A stretch of 64,000 nucleotides of DNA from Planctopirus ephydatiae. Lineage in GTDB: Bacteria > Planctomycetota > Planctomycetia > Planctomycetales > Planctomycetaceae. The position numbers and the translations under genes are program-made. The DNA is taken from NCBI RefSeq assembly GCF_007752345.1, contig NZ_CP036299.1:682001-746000 (forward strand), read 5' to 3'. Positions 1 to 8,215 of this stretch are shown here, in pieces (within the stretch, counting starts at the first letter, position 1; each line of letters begins with the position of its first letter). Below the pieces are notes generated by a model. It saw only the letters and a program-made list of their open reading frames with translations. It had not been told where the DNA came from and made no database searches.

Positions 1-190
1 GTCTTCAGTGTTGTTATTGCTTCATTTCCTATTGTGATCAAAGGAGTGGCTTCAGACGATCAACCACCTGGCAAATGATCTCATCCGCCTAGTGTCAACT
101 GCAGACATCATCCCTGCAACTGGACGGAAAGATTTCACACGGGTTGAGGAAACTCCCTTGATGGAACAGTTTTGCGGGGAAGGATTCATC

Positions 191-3100
191 TTACGCGGGT
201 GGTTCGTCTTTCTTCTGCTGTTGTCGCTTGATCTCGAGCAGTTTTTCATAGGTCGATTTGGCAGCACCTGGTGATGGCTTTTCGGTCTGCGTTTTATCTG
301 AAGTGGGGGGAGTCTTTGCAGATGGTGATGGCGGTGGAGTCACCGGTGGCTTGCGAATGACGGGTGGCCGCTGGGGTGGTGTTTTCCGCGATGACAATAC
401 CTCAGCGGCAGGTTTTCCGGTCTCAGTGGTTGTCTGCTGCGAACCGGACTTTTTCTGATCGAGCAAGGTTGACATGGTCGAGGTGACTTCCCGGCGGGGT
501 CTGAACCAGCCTTCCACGACAGACCAATCCCACTGAATGCGCCTCAAACCGACATCGAGGGGGACAAGACAGGCCAGCGCCACAAGAAACCAGTCAAAAA
601 TTGGACGTGAACTCTGGCGGGGTTCGCGCTCTTTCGGGAAGAGTTCGTCACTTTCTGGATCACCCGTCAAGACGCGCCCACCTGTCCTTTGGGCAATCTC
701 TTCGAGTAACTGGCGATTCGATCCAAACCGCAGATATTCCGGCGAGTAGGCCAGCACGAATCCGCCAAACGTCGATTCCTTCCGCTCAGCCGGTTGACCG
801 TCCACGCCGATTTTTGTTCCCGCACCTGCCACCGAAACGTAGTAGCGGCCTTGCCCCCAGAGCGGAACCAGCGCCTGATAGCGACGCGGCCCCACCTGCC
901 GGAAAGTGAGGCTTTCCGAACGATCATTCGGGCCACCGACGCGTCCGGAGATTTCCAGAAAGCCCTCTTCCGGGGCAAAATCTTCGACAATAACGACTCC
1001 CTGCGCTCCTTCGACATACGTGCTCAAGCGGAGTTGTGTGTCTTTGCGGATGCGGGCGATATCCGTGGTGAGCTGATTGAGGAAATCCTCATACTTGCCC
1101 CATGCCACCCAGTCCTTTCCCCAATTCTTGCCAAGTTCCGAAGTGAAAGCCGCCGTCTTCCCTAACCCGTGCTGGCGAATCGCCAGAAGTGGATCCAGCT
1201 GCGACTCTTCCTCTTTCGAACCGGGCGGAACTTTGAGCACAACCTGAGCATCGGGCTTGGCGGTCGTGAGTACATACCCTTTCAACTCCGGTAATGAACT
1301 GATGCCTTTCAAAACTGGCGAACTCGAAGCAACTTCCGGGAAGAAATCGCGGTTTTGAAGCATCGACCGGCGGAGTGTCTTCGATTCTTTGATGAAGATC
1401 GCTGGTAGCTGATTCGGATTGGTCGGCTTGTAATAACGCCCGCCAGTAATTTGTGCGATCGATGTCATCGTCGGCGTATCGACATCTCCGTGTGGAAACA
1501 CAGCGACGGTACTGATGGTCACTTTGGCGTCAATGAATCGCTTCAGTAGATCGGGCGAGGCTGGTGAAGGATCTCCATCGGAGATGATGATCATGTGTTT
1601 CGACGAAGCATCGCTCGCTTCGAGTCCATCGATTCCCAGTTGCATCGTCTGCTGAAAACTGGGCATATCACCAATCTCGGCCGAGTTAATCAGCAACGAC
1701 AGCTCTTCGTACTTTCCTGCGGGTGTGAGTTCAAAAATCCATTTCTCACCATCGTTGTAGTCATAGGCCAGAACGCCCACTTCATCCTGTTCGCCCAGAA
1801 CCTTAATGGCCTGCTTGGTGATTCGCTTGCCCCAGGTATTTCCTTCCGGGAATTCACAGGTATGCAGAATGATGGCCAGTGCTCCCTTAGGAAGCACCTT
1901 CTTTTGTGTGATATCCATCGTGACGGGAAGTATCTCTTCGACAGCCGTCCGGTGATATCCCCCGGGGCCAAAGCTCCCTGGCCCACCGACCATCAGAAAG
2001 CCAGTTCCCAGATCGAAAACACTGTCCTTGAGTGCCTGCAATTGAACGCCATCGAACTCATTGGCCGGGACATTGACAAACAAGATCGAGTCGTAAGGAA
2101 TCAGTGAGGAAGGGTCTCGCGGAAAGTCGACTCCAGCCATCACATCGACCTGTTTTTTGGCCTTGTTGAGAGTTTCGACCAGTGGTTCCCAATCGAGTGG
2201 ATTCCCCGTGGGATCGTAAACAACGAGGATTTTCCCCTCCCCTTCGACGACAATCCCACCCATGGCCATATTGTTTTGCGCCAGGCTGTCAGCTTCTGCC
2301 TCGGGTTCAATGGTGGCGGTATATTCATAGTATCCGGGCCGGCGTAAGGCGAGCGGGACTGCCAGGCGTGTCTTCCCTTCGCGATACGAAATCGTTTCTT
2401 CCACAATCGGCTGGCCGTTCTCGCGAACAACCAGCTTGCCCTGACCAGCCGACAAGGCCGAGACGATCACCGCCGCTTCATAGGTCTCGCCAATCTTGAC
2501 GTTGCTCGGAAGATCAATTCGCTCGACCCAGACCTCATGTTCGTAGTCATATTCAATAGGCACCACATCGACAGAAATCTTGCGGGATTTCAGTTCGTCG
2601 AGAATCCGGTCGAGACTCCCTTCAGTCTGAGATCCATCGGAAAACAGTACAATCTTCCCCGCCTGATCATCCGGCAGCATGGCACTTGAAAGGGAAAGTG
2701 CCTGCTCGATATTGGTGGCATCACCACGAATATCGGTATTGAGTGCCTCGGCCAGAAACGTGGTACGAGGTGGTAATTCCACAGCCGCGTTACGCCCGAA
2801 GACTGACAGCCCGGCTTCATCGCGAGCCGGTTTCTTTGTGACAGTTTCTGCAATATAGCGCAGCACCTGATCCTTGGCTGAGCGGCCGATCGAATCGGAC
2901 GTATCCAGCACATACATCAGTGATTGTCGGTCGTTCTCACGAACAGCGCGGGGTTCAGCCAGCAGAAATGCCAGAACTCCGACCATTGCCAGACGAACCC
3001 ACAGTGCCATCCAGGATCGCAGCCAAGGTAAGCCCGGCATCCCCGCCATGTGCAGCCACCAGACCCAAACACTCAATAGCACCAGCGAGAGTGACCATGG

Positions 3101-3259
3101 CCGGGTCAATAGCAACACCCGACTGGCCTCCAGCCAGAAGACAATGCCCACGGTCAAGGCCATCGAAATGAGTAATGGCGCAACAGTCCAAGGCGTCACT
3201 GGCTTGCGAGCCGGTGGAAAAAGTCGCATCAGCAGGTACTGTGCTTGTTGCCACATCAC
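191..3259 (-). CDS. Large membrane-anchored VWA-domain protein with glutamine-amidotransferase-like middle region
   Basis: A 1022-aa protein. Three hydrophobic segments lie in the first ~105 residues (about 27-47, 56-75, 84-104), followed by a von Willebrand A domain whose MIDAS motif DTSDS is at 119-123. The middle (about 340-450) contains LVVYDPTG and FLMVGGPGSFGPGGY, which resemble the GATase1-like fold often joined to VWA domains. A second VWA-like stretch (about 455-640) with IIISDGDPSP follows. A further hydrophobic segment lies near 880-900, and the last ~60 residues are Pro/Lys-rich and probably disordered. The architecture matches large bacterial VWA/BatA-type membrane proteins with most of the chain outside the membrane; the precise function is unknown. 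It is the last gene of a minus-strand run behind an ABC importer (88-bp gap), so co-transcription is plausible but not shown. The start gives N-terminal residues MMWQQAQ directly before the membrane segments. Confidence 0.85.
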   Translation of the reverse strand: MMWQQAQYLLMRLFPPARKPVTPWTVAPLLISMALTVGIVFWLEASRVLLLTRPWSLSLVLLSVWVWWLHMAGMPGLPWLRSWMALWVRLAMVGVLAFLLAEPRAVRENDRQSLMYVLDTSDSIGRSAKDQVLRYIAETVTKKPARDEAGLSVFGRNAAVELPPRTTFLAEALNTDIRGDATNIEQALSLSSAMLPDDQAGKIVLFSDGSQTEGSLDRILDELKSRKISVDVVPIEYDYEHEVWVERIDLPSNVKIGETYEAAVIVSALSAGQGKLVVRENGQPIVEETISYREGKTRLAVPLALRRPGYYEYTATIEPEAEADSLAQNNMAMGGIVVEGEGKILVVYDPTGNPLDWEPLVETLNKAKKQVDVMAGVDFPRDPSSLIPYDSILFVNVPANEFDGVQLQALKDSVFDLGTGFLMVGGPGSFGPGGYHRTAVEEILPVTMDITQKKVLPKGALAIILHTCEFPEGNTWGKRITKQAIKVLGEQDEVGVLAYDYNDGEKWIFELTPAGKYEELSLLINSAEIGDMPSFQQTMQLGIDGLEASDASSKHMIIISDGDPSPASPDLLKRFIDAKVTISTVAVFPHGDVDTPTMTSIAQITGGRYYKPTNPNQLPAIFIKESKTLRRSMLQNRDFFPEVASSSPVLKGISSLPELKGYVLTTAKPDAQVVLKVPPGSKEEESQLDPLLAIRQHGLGKTAAFTSELGKNWGKDWVAWGKYEDFLNQLTTDIARIRKDTQLRLSTYVEGAQGVVIVEDFAPEEGFLEISGRVGGPNDRSESLTFRQVGPRRYQALVPLWGQGRYYVSVAGAGTKIGVDGQPAERKESTFGGFVLAYSPEYLRFGSNRQLLEEIAQRTGGRVLTGDPESDELFPKEREPRQSSRPIFDWFLVALACLVPLDVGLRRIQWDWSVVEGWFRPRREVTSTMSTLLDQKKSGSQQTTTETGKPAAEVLSSRKTPPQRPPVIRKPPVTPPPSPSAKTPPTSDKTQTEKPSPGAAKSTYEKLLEIKRQQQKKDEPPA

Positions 3260-3347
3260 TTAGAAAAATCTTGACCACTCAAGGAAAAACGAATCTGCCG
3301 AATCGTGCCATGAAAATGGCTTGGTGAATACCCTGAATCTCCGGCTT

Positions 3348-4268
3348 TCAACGAGAAATTTTCCAGCAGATAATCCGGCGATTTCCCGTATCGGCCACAT
3401 ACAGCCTTCCCTCGGGATCGTAACACACTCCCCAGGGAGTCCGCAGTGGTTCGGCAGCAAAACCTCGTCCCAGAAGTTCACCATTCGCGGAAAGCCTCGT
3501 CACCTGCCCGCTTGCATATTCGACAATCCAGAAATCAATCGCTTTTCCTGCCTCTCTTGAACCTGAGGCAATGTCATAAGGATAAGCCAGTTCGGCCTGG
3601 TTAAAATCGTTTTGCAGGAGCTTCCCCGTCTGTGCATCAAAGACCTGCACCCGACTGTTGAAGGCATCGACAATGTAGAGTCGGTTCTCTGACCAGACGA
3701 CACCGCTGGGCCTTTGAAATTCTCCCGGCCCCAGACCAAACCGACCCATTTCCAGCACCATCTGGCCCTCGGTTGTCAGCTTCTGACAGCGATCATTCGA
3801 GCCGTACTCGCAAACATACAGAAAGCCTTCCGGGTCTTGTGTAATCGCCACCGGATAAATGAACTCCGCTGGCCCTTTCCCTTCCTGCCCAAAGGTGTGG
3901 CTGAGAGTTCCATCGGGATGAAAAATCACCACTCGGTGATAGTGCGTATCTGCGACGGCAATCCGCCCGTCATTCAGCACACAGATCCCTTCGGCTTTCC
4001 CGACCGAATACTCGGGCATGTGCCACTTCCGCACGAGCTGATGCTCGCGGTCATACACGAGCACACGGCCGGCTGTATCGAGCACCAGCAATTCCCCTGC
4101 GGAGGAAACACATAATCCGCGTGGCGCGGGAACAAGTGGCCCATCGGCCGGGAGCATCCAGCGCGTTTCCTCTGCGATGGCCACCCGGGGTTCATCAGCT
4201 TTCCAGCAACCAGATAAGTTGAGCAGCAGCGCAATGAAGAGCAGCAGTGGCAGCCACCGCAATCTCAC
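3348..4268 (-). CDS. Possible separate NHL-repeat lipoprotein from an internal GTG start
   Basis: Alternative reading of the second half of the ATPase frame. GTG at 4268-4266 starts a 306-aa product whose first 21 residues have a textbook lipoprotein signal: Arg-rich start, hydrophobic core LPLLLFIALLL, lipobox LSGC. A GGGAG lies very close upstream (about 2-3 nt), a short spacing that weakens this start. The mature part is an NHL-type six-bladed propeller. Family knowledge: such propellers usually bind ligands or proteins and act outside the cytoplasm when lipidated. Whether one fused or two nested products are made cannot be decided from sequence alone. Confidence 0.45.
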   Translation of the reverse strand: MRLRWLPLLLFIALLLNLSGCWKADEPRVAIAEETRWMLPADGPLVPAPRGLCVSSAGELLVLDTAGRVLVYDREHQLVRKWHMPEYSVGKAEGICVLNDGRIAVADTHYHRVVIFHPDGTLSHTFGQEGKGPAEFIYPVAITQDPEGFLYVCEYGSNDRCQKLTTEGQMVLEMGRFGLGPGEFQRPSGVVWSENRLYIVDAFNSRVQVFDAQTGKLLQNDFNQAELAYPYDIASGSREAGKAIDFWIVEYASGQVTRLSANGELLGRGFAAEPLRTPWGVCYDPEGRLYVADTGNRRIICWKISR

Positions 4269-5267
4269 ACGGCTCCCAACCGGTGGAAAACTTCGCTGCC
4301 CGGCAACCCACAGAGTTCTTGATGTTTTTGGGCCATCTTCCATTCTGCGGGCATCAGGTTGGGTTGCCTGTTCTCGAAGAGCACGCAGTTCCAGCATAGA
4401 GAGCGGCCCGACGGTCTCCAGACTCTCCATCACAATGGAGGAATCGCTCGCTGCCAGAACCTCGACCTGTTCAGGACGTATATTCGCATGGGGCAATTCT
4501 TCACTCCACCAGAGTGATTGCTCTGTCTTCGAGAACCAATTGGTCGCCCCCAGCATCCAGGCCACTTCCTGCGTCTCTGGTGATCGGTAAACGTCGACAG
4601 GCCGACCACTGGCCACCAATTTTCCCTCTTCGAGGATCAATAGATGATCGGCACATCCCAGCACGAGTTCCGGCTGATGAGTGCTGTAGATCACATTCGT
4701 CTGTTGTTCCTTCCAAAAACCAGTCAAACTCTTCCAGAGTGAATGTGTCAGACTCGCCTGCAGATGAACGCAAGGTTCATCGAGGACAAGCACCGGTGCT
4801 TTCGAAATGACGGCTCGCGCCAGGCTCAGCCGGGATTGTTCGCCTTGCGAGAGCTGGCTGGGCAACCGATGTGCAGGGTGGAGTTCAAACAGTGAAATCC
4901 AGTCTTCCACCTGTGCCTGGCTTGAACCAACTGGGGCTGTGGCCTGCAAATGCTCGGCAATCGTCAAGTCGGGCCAGAGCCCGAAATCTGCAGGCATCCA
5001 GGCGATCGACAGAGTCAAGGGTTCATGGATTGCTTGATTGTGAGCCGTTTGATTCCAGAGGAGCTTCCCGGAACTCGGCTCTTCGAAGCCAGCCAGCAGA
5101 TTCAATAGCGTCGTCTTCCCAGCTCCGGATGGCCCCATGATGGCTGTCAGACCACAGGGTATGGTCGTGGTGATCGTCTCCAGCCGTTCACGACGGGCAC
5201 TGGCCGGAACAGTTCTCGCCAGGGCCAAAACGTGATCAAGCTGGCAAAGACCAGAAGGAGCTGACAA
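3348..5267 (-). CDS. ABC importer ATPase fused in frame to an NHL-repeat lipoprotein
   Basis: A single 639-codon frame. Residues 1-~330 form an ABC ATPase: Walker A GPSGAGKTT at 45-53, signature LSQGE at 139-143, Walker B LVLDEP at 160-165 and H-loop STHQPE, then a TOBE-like tail as in ferric/sulfate-type importers. At residue 334 the frame enters a perfect lipoprotein signal (RLRW, a run of leucines, lipobox LSGC with Cys ~354), followed by an NHL beta-propeller to the end (repeats such as GRIAVADTHYHRVVIF and GRLYVADTGNRRII). A cytoplasmic ATPase and a lipidated extracytoplasmic propeller should not be one polypeptide. A GTG at 4268, in frame and preceded by GGGAG, could start a separate 306-aa lipoprotein inside the ATPase gene. 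The ATPase end VGSRVRLRW then doubles as the signal-peptide start. The gene lies 80 bp after the permease, in operon order. Confidence 0.85.
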   Translation of the reverse strand: MSAPSGLCQLDHVLALARTVPASARRERLETITTTIPCGLTAIMGPSGAGKTTLLNLLAGFEEPSSGKLLWNQTAHNQAIHEPLTLSIAWMPADFGLWPDLTIAEHLQATAPVGSSQAQVEDWISLFELHPAHRLPSQLSQGEQSRLSLARAVISKAPVLVLDEPCVHLQASLTHSLWKSLTGFWKEQQTNVIYSTHQPELVLGCADHLLILEEGKLVASGRPVDVYRSPETQEVAWMLGATNWFSKTEQSLWWSEELPHANIRPEQVEVLAASDSSIVMESLETVGPLSMLELRALREQATQPDARRMEDGPKTSRTLWVAGQRSFPPVGSRVRLRWLPLLLFIALLLNLSGCWKADEPRVAIAEETRWMLPADGPLVPAPRGLCVSSAGELLVLDTAGRVLVYDREHQLVRKWHMPEYSVGKAEGICVLNDGRIAVADTHYHRVVIFHPDGTLSHTFGQEGKGPAEFIYPVAITQDPEGFLYVCEYGSNDRCQKLTTEGQMVLEMGRFGLGPGEFQRPSGVVWSENRLYIVDAFNSRVQVFDAQTGKLLQNDFNQAELAYPYDIASGSREAGKAIDFWIVEYASGQVTRLSANGELLGRGFAAEPLRTPWGVCYDPEGRLYVADTGNRRIICWKISR

Positions 5268-5347
5268 AGAAAATCCTCAGTTCACACAGGCGGCATGAAA
5301 CGAAGTCATGCACTCCACGACAGTTGATGCAAGCAACACCCTTCAGC

Positions 5348-6955
5348 CTAAGAATTTCGAGTCTGTCGGGCAATCACCATCGACGGCCCGGGGATTGTGT
5401 GCCGGGAATCGTATGACCTGGGACGTATGCCCGAGGATCGCATGCAGATAGAGATCAGCATCGCCAGCACTGAGAGCAGGGCGAACGGTAGGATCGCCAG
5501 CAGCAAAGCTTCTGCTGTCAATGCCGCCGAATGCCCGTAATGCATAAAGTTGTAGAGCCTGACTGTGCCAGTGGCCATCCCGGTGGGTGCCAGTAAAGCG
5601 GTCAGCAGCACATCCGCACAGGCGAACGTCGCGATCAGCACTCCGAGCCACAACCTGGGCTTGAGGGCCACTTGAAACCGCCAATTGGCCAGTTTCTGAA
5701 AAGTTGAACCTGTGTGGAATACTTCGGGAATCATTCGATCGAAACCCATTTCTGTATGGGCCACTCGACGCAATCTCCACTGGCCCTTCAGCCTGAGCAC
5801 TTGATCTGCCAGAGAGAGAGCAGCGGCCGGTTGCCTCGATTGCAACATCGATTCCACCAGCCATGCCAGAGGAAAGATTTTGATCACCACACCAGCGAGC
5901 AGCCAGAGAGGCAGGCTCATGCGCCAGCCTGTGGCATCTGCTAGAGTGACACTCAGACCACGAAGCATCAGCCCGATGGTCAATGCTCCCAATAGGCCCA
6001 GCGTCAACAGCCCATACCCTAACCATCTGGCGAATTCAAACTGCCGATGACCTTCAGAATGTGTCAGACTCCTGGTCGTGTACTGAGCCAATCCCAGGGC
6101 GATCATGGTGGCAGTTGTTGCAAGCAGCAGGCTGGTCACCACTTCGTTCAATAAAATCGAGCGCTGTCGGCCACCTTGCCACATGTATTGTCCCATCCCC
6201 CCAGCATCTTGAATGATCAGCCAGACGAGTGGCGAGAACATCACACCCGCCAGTACCAGCCACAGGCCTCCTCCGACAACACTCAAACTTTCCAGCTTCG
6301 AGTGACGATTTTCAGTCGAATTTTGATGTGGCTGAAAATTGCCTGTGACGAAAAAGCTGTGCTGAGTTTGACCAGCGAGTGCCAGCAGTAACGCGATCAC
6401 GGCTGGAAAAATCACCAGTTTTAAGGTCTGGTTCAACGGTAAACCTCCCGCATGATCGACAAAGAGATCATCAGTCCATGTTCTCACCCCCAGAAGTGCA
6501 CTCAGTTCAAACTCCTGAAAAGTGAACAGCAGCACGAGAGCGAGAGCCCATTTCCAGCGCGACCATGAGCCGCGAAACCGAGACCATAGAGGTAAGGGGC
6601 GATGCTTTCGGGCCAAGTCCCGACCGAGCCACTCCGCAGAGGATGTTGACTCTTGCCGAGGCCCGCACCAAATCAGCAGCAGGGCCAGAGGCGTCATCCG
6701 CGTCAGCAGTAACCCCTGATAGACCAGTTCGCCTTCGATAATGGAAAGTCCGGTACGATTCCATGCGTATGTCAGGAGCAGGGGAGGCACCATCCACACG
6801 ATGACAGCAAGGGCTGCGATCAACGGTCTGATGAGCACAGAAAATCTGGTCTCAGTTCGCCAGAGAGAGGCCATCGACCAAGCCAAAGGCCACGCGAGAC
6901 TCGTGACGAGAATCGCTCGCAATAACGTGAGGATGACCGATTCTGTCATTCTCAT
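5348..6955 (-). CDS. ABC transporter permease, Fe3+/FbpB-type double-length
   Basis: A 535-aa polytopic membrane protein with roughly a dozen hydrophobic segments in two halves, as in FbpB/AfuB-type permeases. The start chosen is ATG 6955, whose last two bases form the stop TGA of the binding-protein gene (ATGA overlap), indicating translational coupling. A longer frame reaches back to 7069 but its extra 38 residues are hydrophilic and overlap the upstream gene out of frame. Another ATG lies at 6949. The second half contains an EAA-like cytoplasmic loop region before GVLIATFACADVLLTALLAP. The partners are the solute-binding protein upstream and the ATPase downstream. The substrate is not readable from sequence; ferric iron is the commonest for this family, but others are possible. 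Confidence 0.87.
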   Translation of the reverse strand: MRMTESVILTLLRAILVTSLAWPLAWSMASLWRTETRFSVLIRPLIAALAVIVWMVPPLLLTYAWNRTGLSIIEGELVYQGLLLTRMTPLALLLIWCGPRQESTSSAEWLGRDLARKHRPLPLWSRFRGSWSRWKWALALVLLFTFQEFELSALLGVRTWTDDLFVDHAGGLPLNQTLKLVIFPAVIALLLALAGQTQHSFFVTGNFQPHQNSTENRHSKLESLSVVGGGLWLVLAGVMFSPLVWLIIQDAGGMGQYMWQGGRQRSILLNEVVTSLLLATTATMIALGLAQYTTRSLTHSEGHRQFEFARWLGYGLLTLGLLGALTIGLMLRGLSVTLADATGWRMSLPLWLLAGVVIKIFPLAWLVESMLQSRQPAAALSLADQVLRLKGQWRLRRVAHTEMGFDRMIPEVFHTGSTFQKLANWRFQVALKPRLWLGVLIATFACADVLLTALLAPTGMATGTVRLYNFMHYGHSAALTAEALLLAILPFALLSVLAMLISICMRSSGIRPRSYDSRHTIPGPSMVIARQTRNS

Positions 6956-8094
6956 CGAACGACATCCTCTTGCCTTAACCAGTTGACGGCCTGCTGACGG
7001 GCCTTGGTCAGCTCTCCATTTTCGACCATTGTCGCGAGGGGCCAGGCCTGTCGGCGAAGAGTCATCCACGGCTTCACTTCTTCGGGAAGCTGCTCTTCAG
7101 CGACTGTTCCCAGTGGTATCTGCCGGGCTCCCGATTGAGCAAGTGCCAGTTCGATTTCCGGTGAAAGGAGATACTCGATAAGTTGGATGGCTTCCGGCCT
7201 GAGCTGATTTTCCTTCAGCCGACGATGAGCAATCAAGGCCACAGTATTCGGGATGAGGATGGGTCGATTTCCATAAAGAAGCGGAAACATGGAAACAGCC
7301 GCCCCTTCGTCAATCGCCGAAAACGCATCATCAGTATCGGTCCAACCCAATGCCGCCGCATTTTGAGCCACGAGGTTTTTGACGGCACCATTTCCGGCCA
7401 CCACTCGCAAATGCCGCTGACTCACGGCCTCCCGCAGGGACTTCTGAATCGTCTCCAATCCCACCTTCTGTATCATCAGGCTCACTTGAGTCAACGTCGT
7501 ACCGTACAGTGGCCTGGCAATGGCAACGCGCGAAAGATCGCCCTGCTTTTCGAAATACTCGGCGAACAACTCGGCCGGTGCTCGGTCGGGCTGTTCCTTC
7601 TTTAGCTGTGAAACGAATTCATCCGTCGCGATCCAGACACGCGCCCGCGCGGCAAAACCTGTCCAGCGGCCCCGAGCATCGCGATCTCCAGGCGATCGCG
7701 CTTTCCAGCCAGGCCCCTGATGTGCGATCAGCCGGTCTTTCTCGGCGAGTGCGACCATGCCTAAAAGCTCGTTGTTCCAGAAGAGGTCGCATTCTGTCGT
7801 GGCACCTTCACTGATCAATTGATCGACTAGACCCAGGGATTTCGTGGCCTCTGTGTCATATCGCACAACCACCGGGATTCCCGTTTTTTCCGTGAACTGA
7901 CGGAGAATCGGCTCGGCGTAGACGGCATCATGCGCACAGAACACAACGAGTGATGTCGGAGCCGGTTGCTGGATCCAGCTCCAGAAGATGAAGAGCCCCA
8001 GAGCACCGACCATCGCCAGAGGCCACCACAGTCGAGCGGAATTTTCACGATGATTTGATCCGCTCAACCTTGGTGCCCCGTGTGCAAGTTCCAA
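6952..8094 (-). CDS. ABC transporter periplasmic solute-binding protein (FbpA/AfuA-like), membrane anchored
   Basis: A 380-aa protein. A single hydrophobic segment at about 23-41 (LAMVGALGLFIFWSW) looks like an uncleaved anchor or signal peptide; no lipobox follows. The rest is a type 2 periplasmic binding fold: SLVVFCAHDAVYAEPILRQF at the start, ATECDLFWNNELLGMVAL in the first lobe, AALGWTDTDDAFSAIDEGA in the second, and a C-terminal helix with YLLSPEIELALAQSGARQ, all typical of family 1 iron-type binding proteins. It is the first gene of the importer operon; its stop overlaps the permease start. I cannot assign the ligand: the paired tyrosines of ferric-binding proteins are not obvious. Confidence 0.87.
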   Translation of the reverse strand: MELAHGAPRLSGSNHRENSARLWWPLAMVGALGLFIFWSWIQQPAPTSLVVFCAHDAVYAEPILRQFTEKTGIPVVVRYDTEATKSLGLVDQLISEGATTECDLFWNNELLGMVALAEKDRLIAHQGPGWKARSPGDRDARGRWTGFAARARVWIATDEFVSQLKKEQPDRAPAELFAEYFEKQGDLSRVAIARPLYGTTLTQVSLMIQKVGLETIQKSLREAVSQRHLRVVAGNGAVKNLVAQNAAALGWTDTDDAFSAIDEGAAVSMFPLLYGNRPILIPNTVALIAHRRLKENQLRPEAIQLIEYLLSPEIELALAQSGARQIPLGTVAEEQLPEEVKPWMTLRRQAWPLATMVENGELTKARQQAVNWLRQEDVVR

Positions 8095-8154
8095 AACGTC
8101 GTTCTGCCAGCTGGATTCAACATTTTATCGCTGCGAGCCTTGTGTCTCCACGCT

Positions 8155-8183
8155 CTGTTATCAGTAAGGAGCTGACATAACAG
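8155..8183. promoter_or_regulatory. Inverted repeat between PQQ gene and importer operon
   Basis: CTGTTAT (8155-8161) and ATAACAG (8177-8183) are perfect 7-bp arms with inner CAG/CTG pairs in the loop. It lies 33 bp past the stop of the 608-aa PQQ gene and 61 bp before the importer start, all on the minus strand. It could terminate the former or act as an operator for the latter. There is no T-tract, so the assignment is weak. Confidence 0.3.
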
Positions 8184-8215
8184 GAATCGTTCGGCAGTTT
8201 CGCTTTCGCTCAGCT

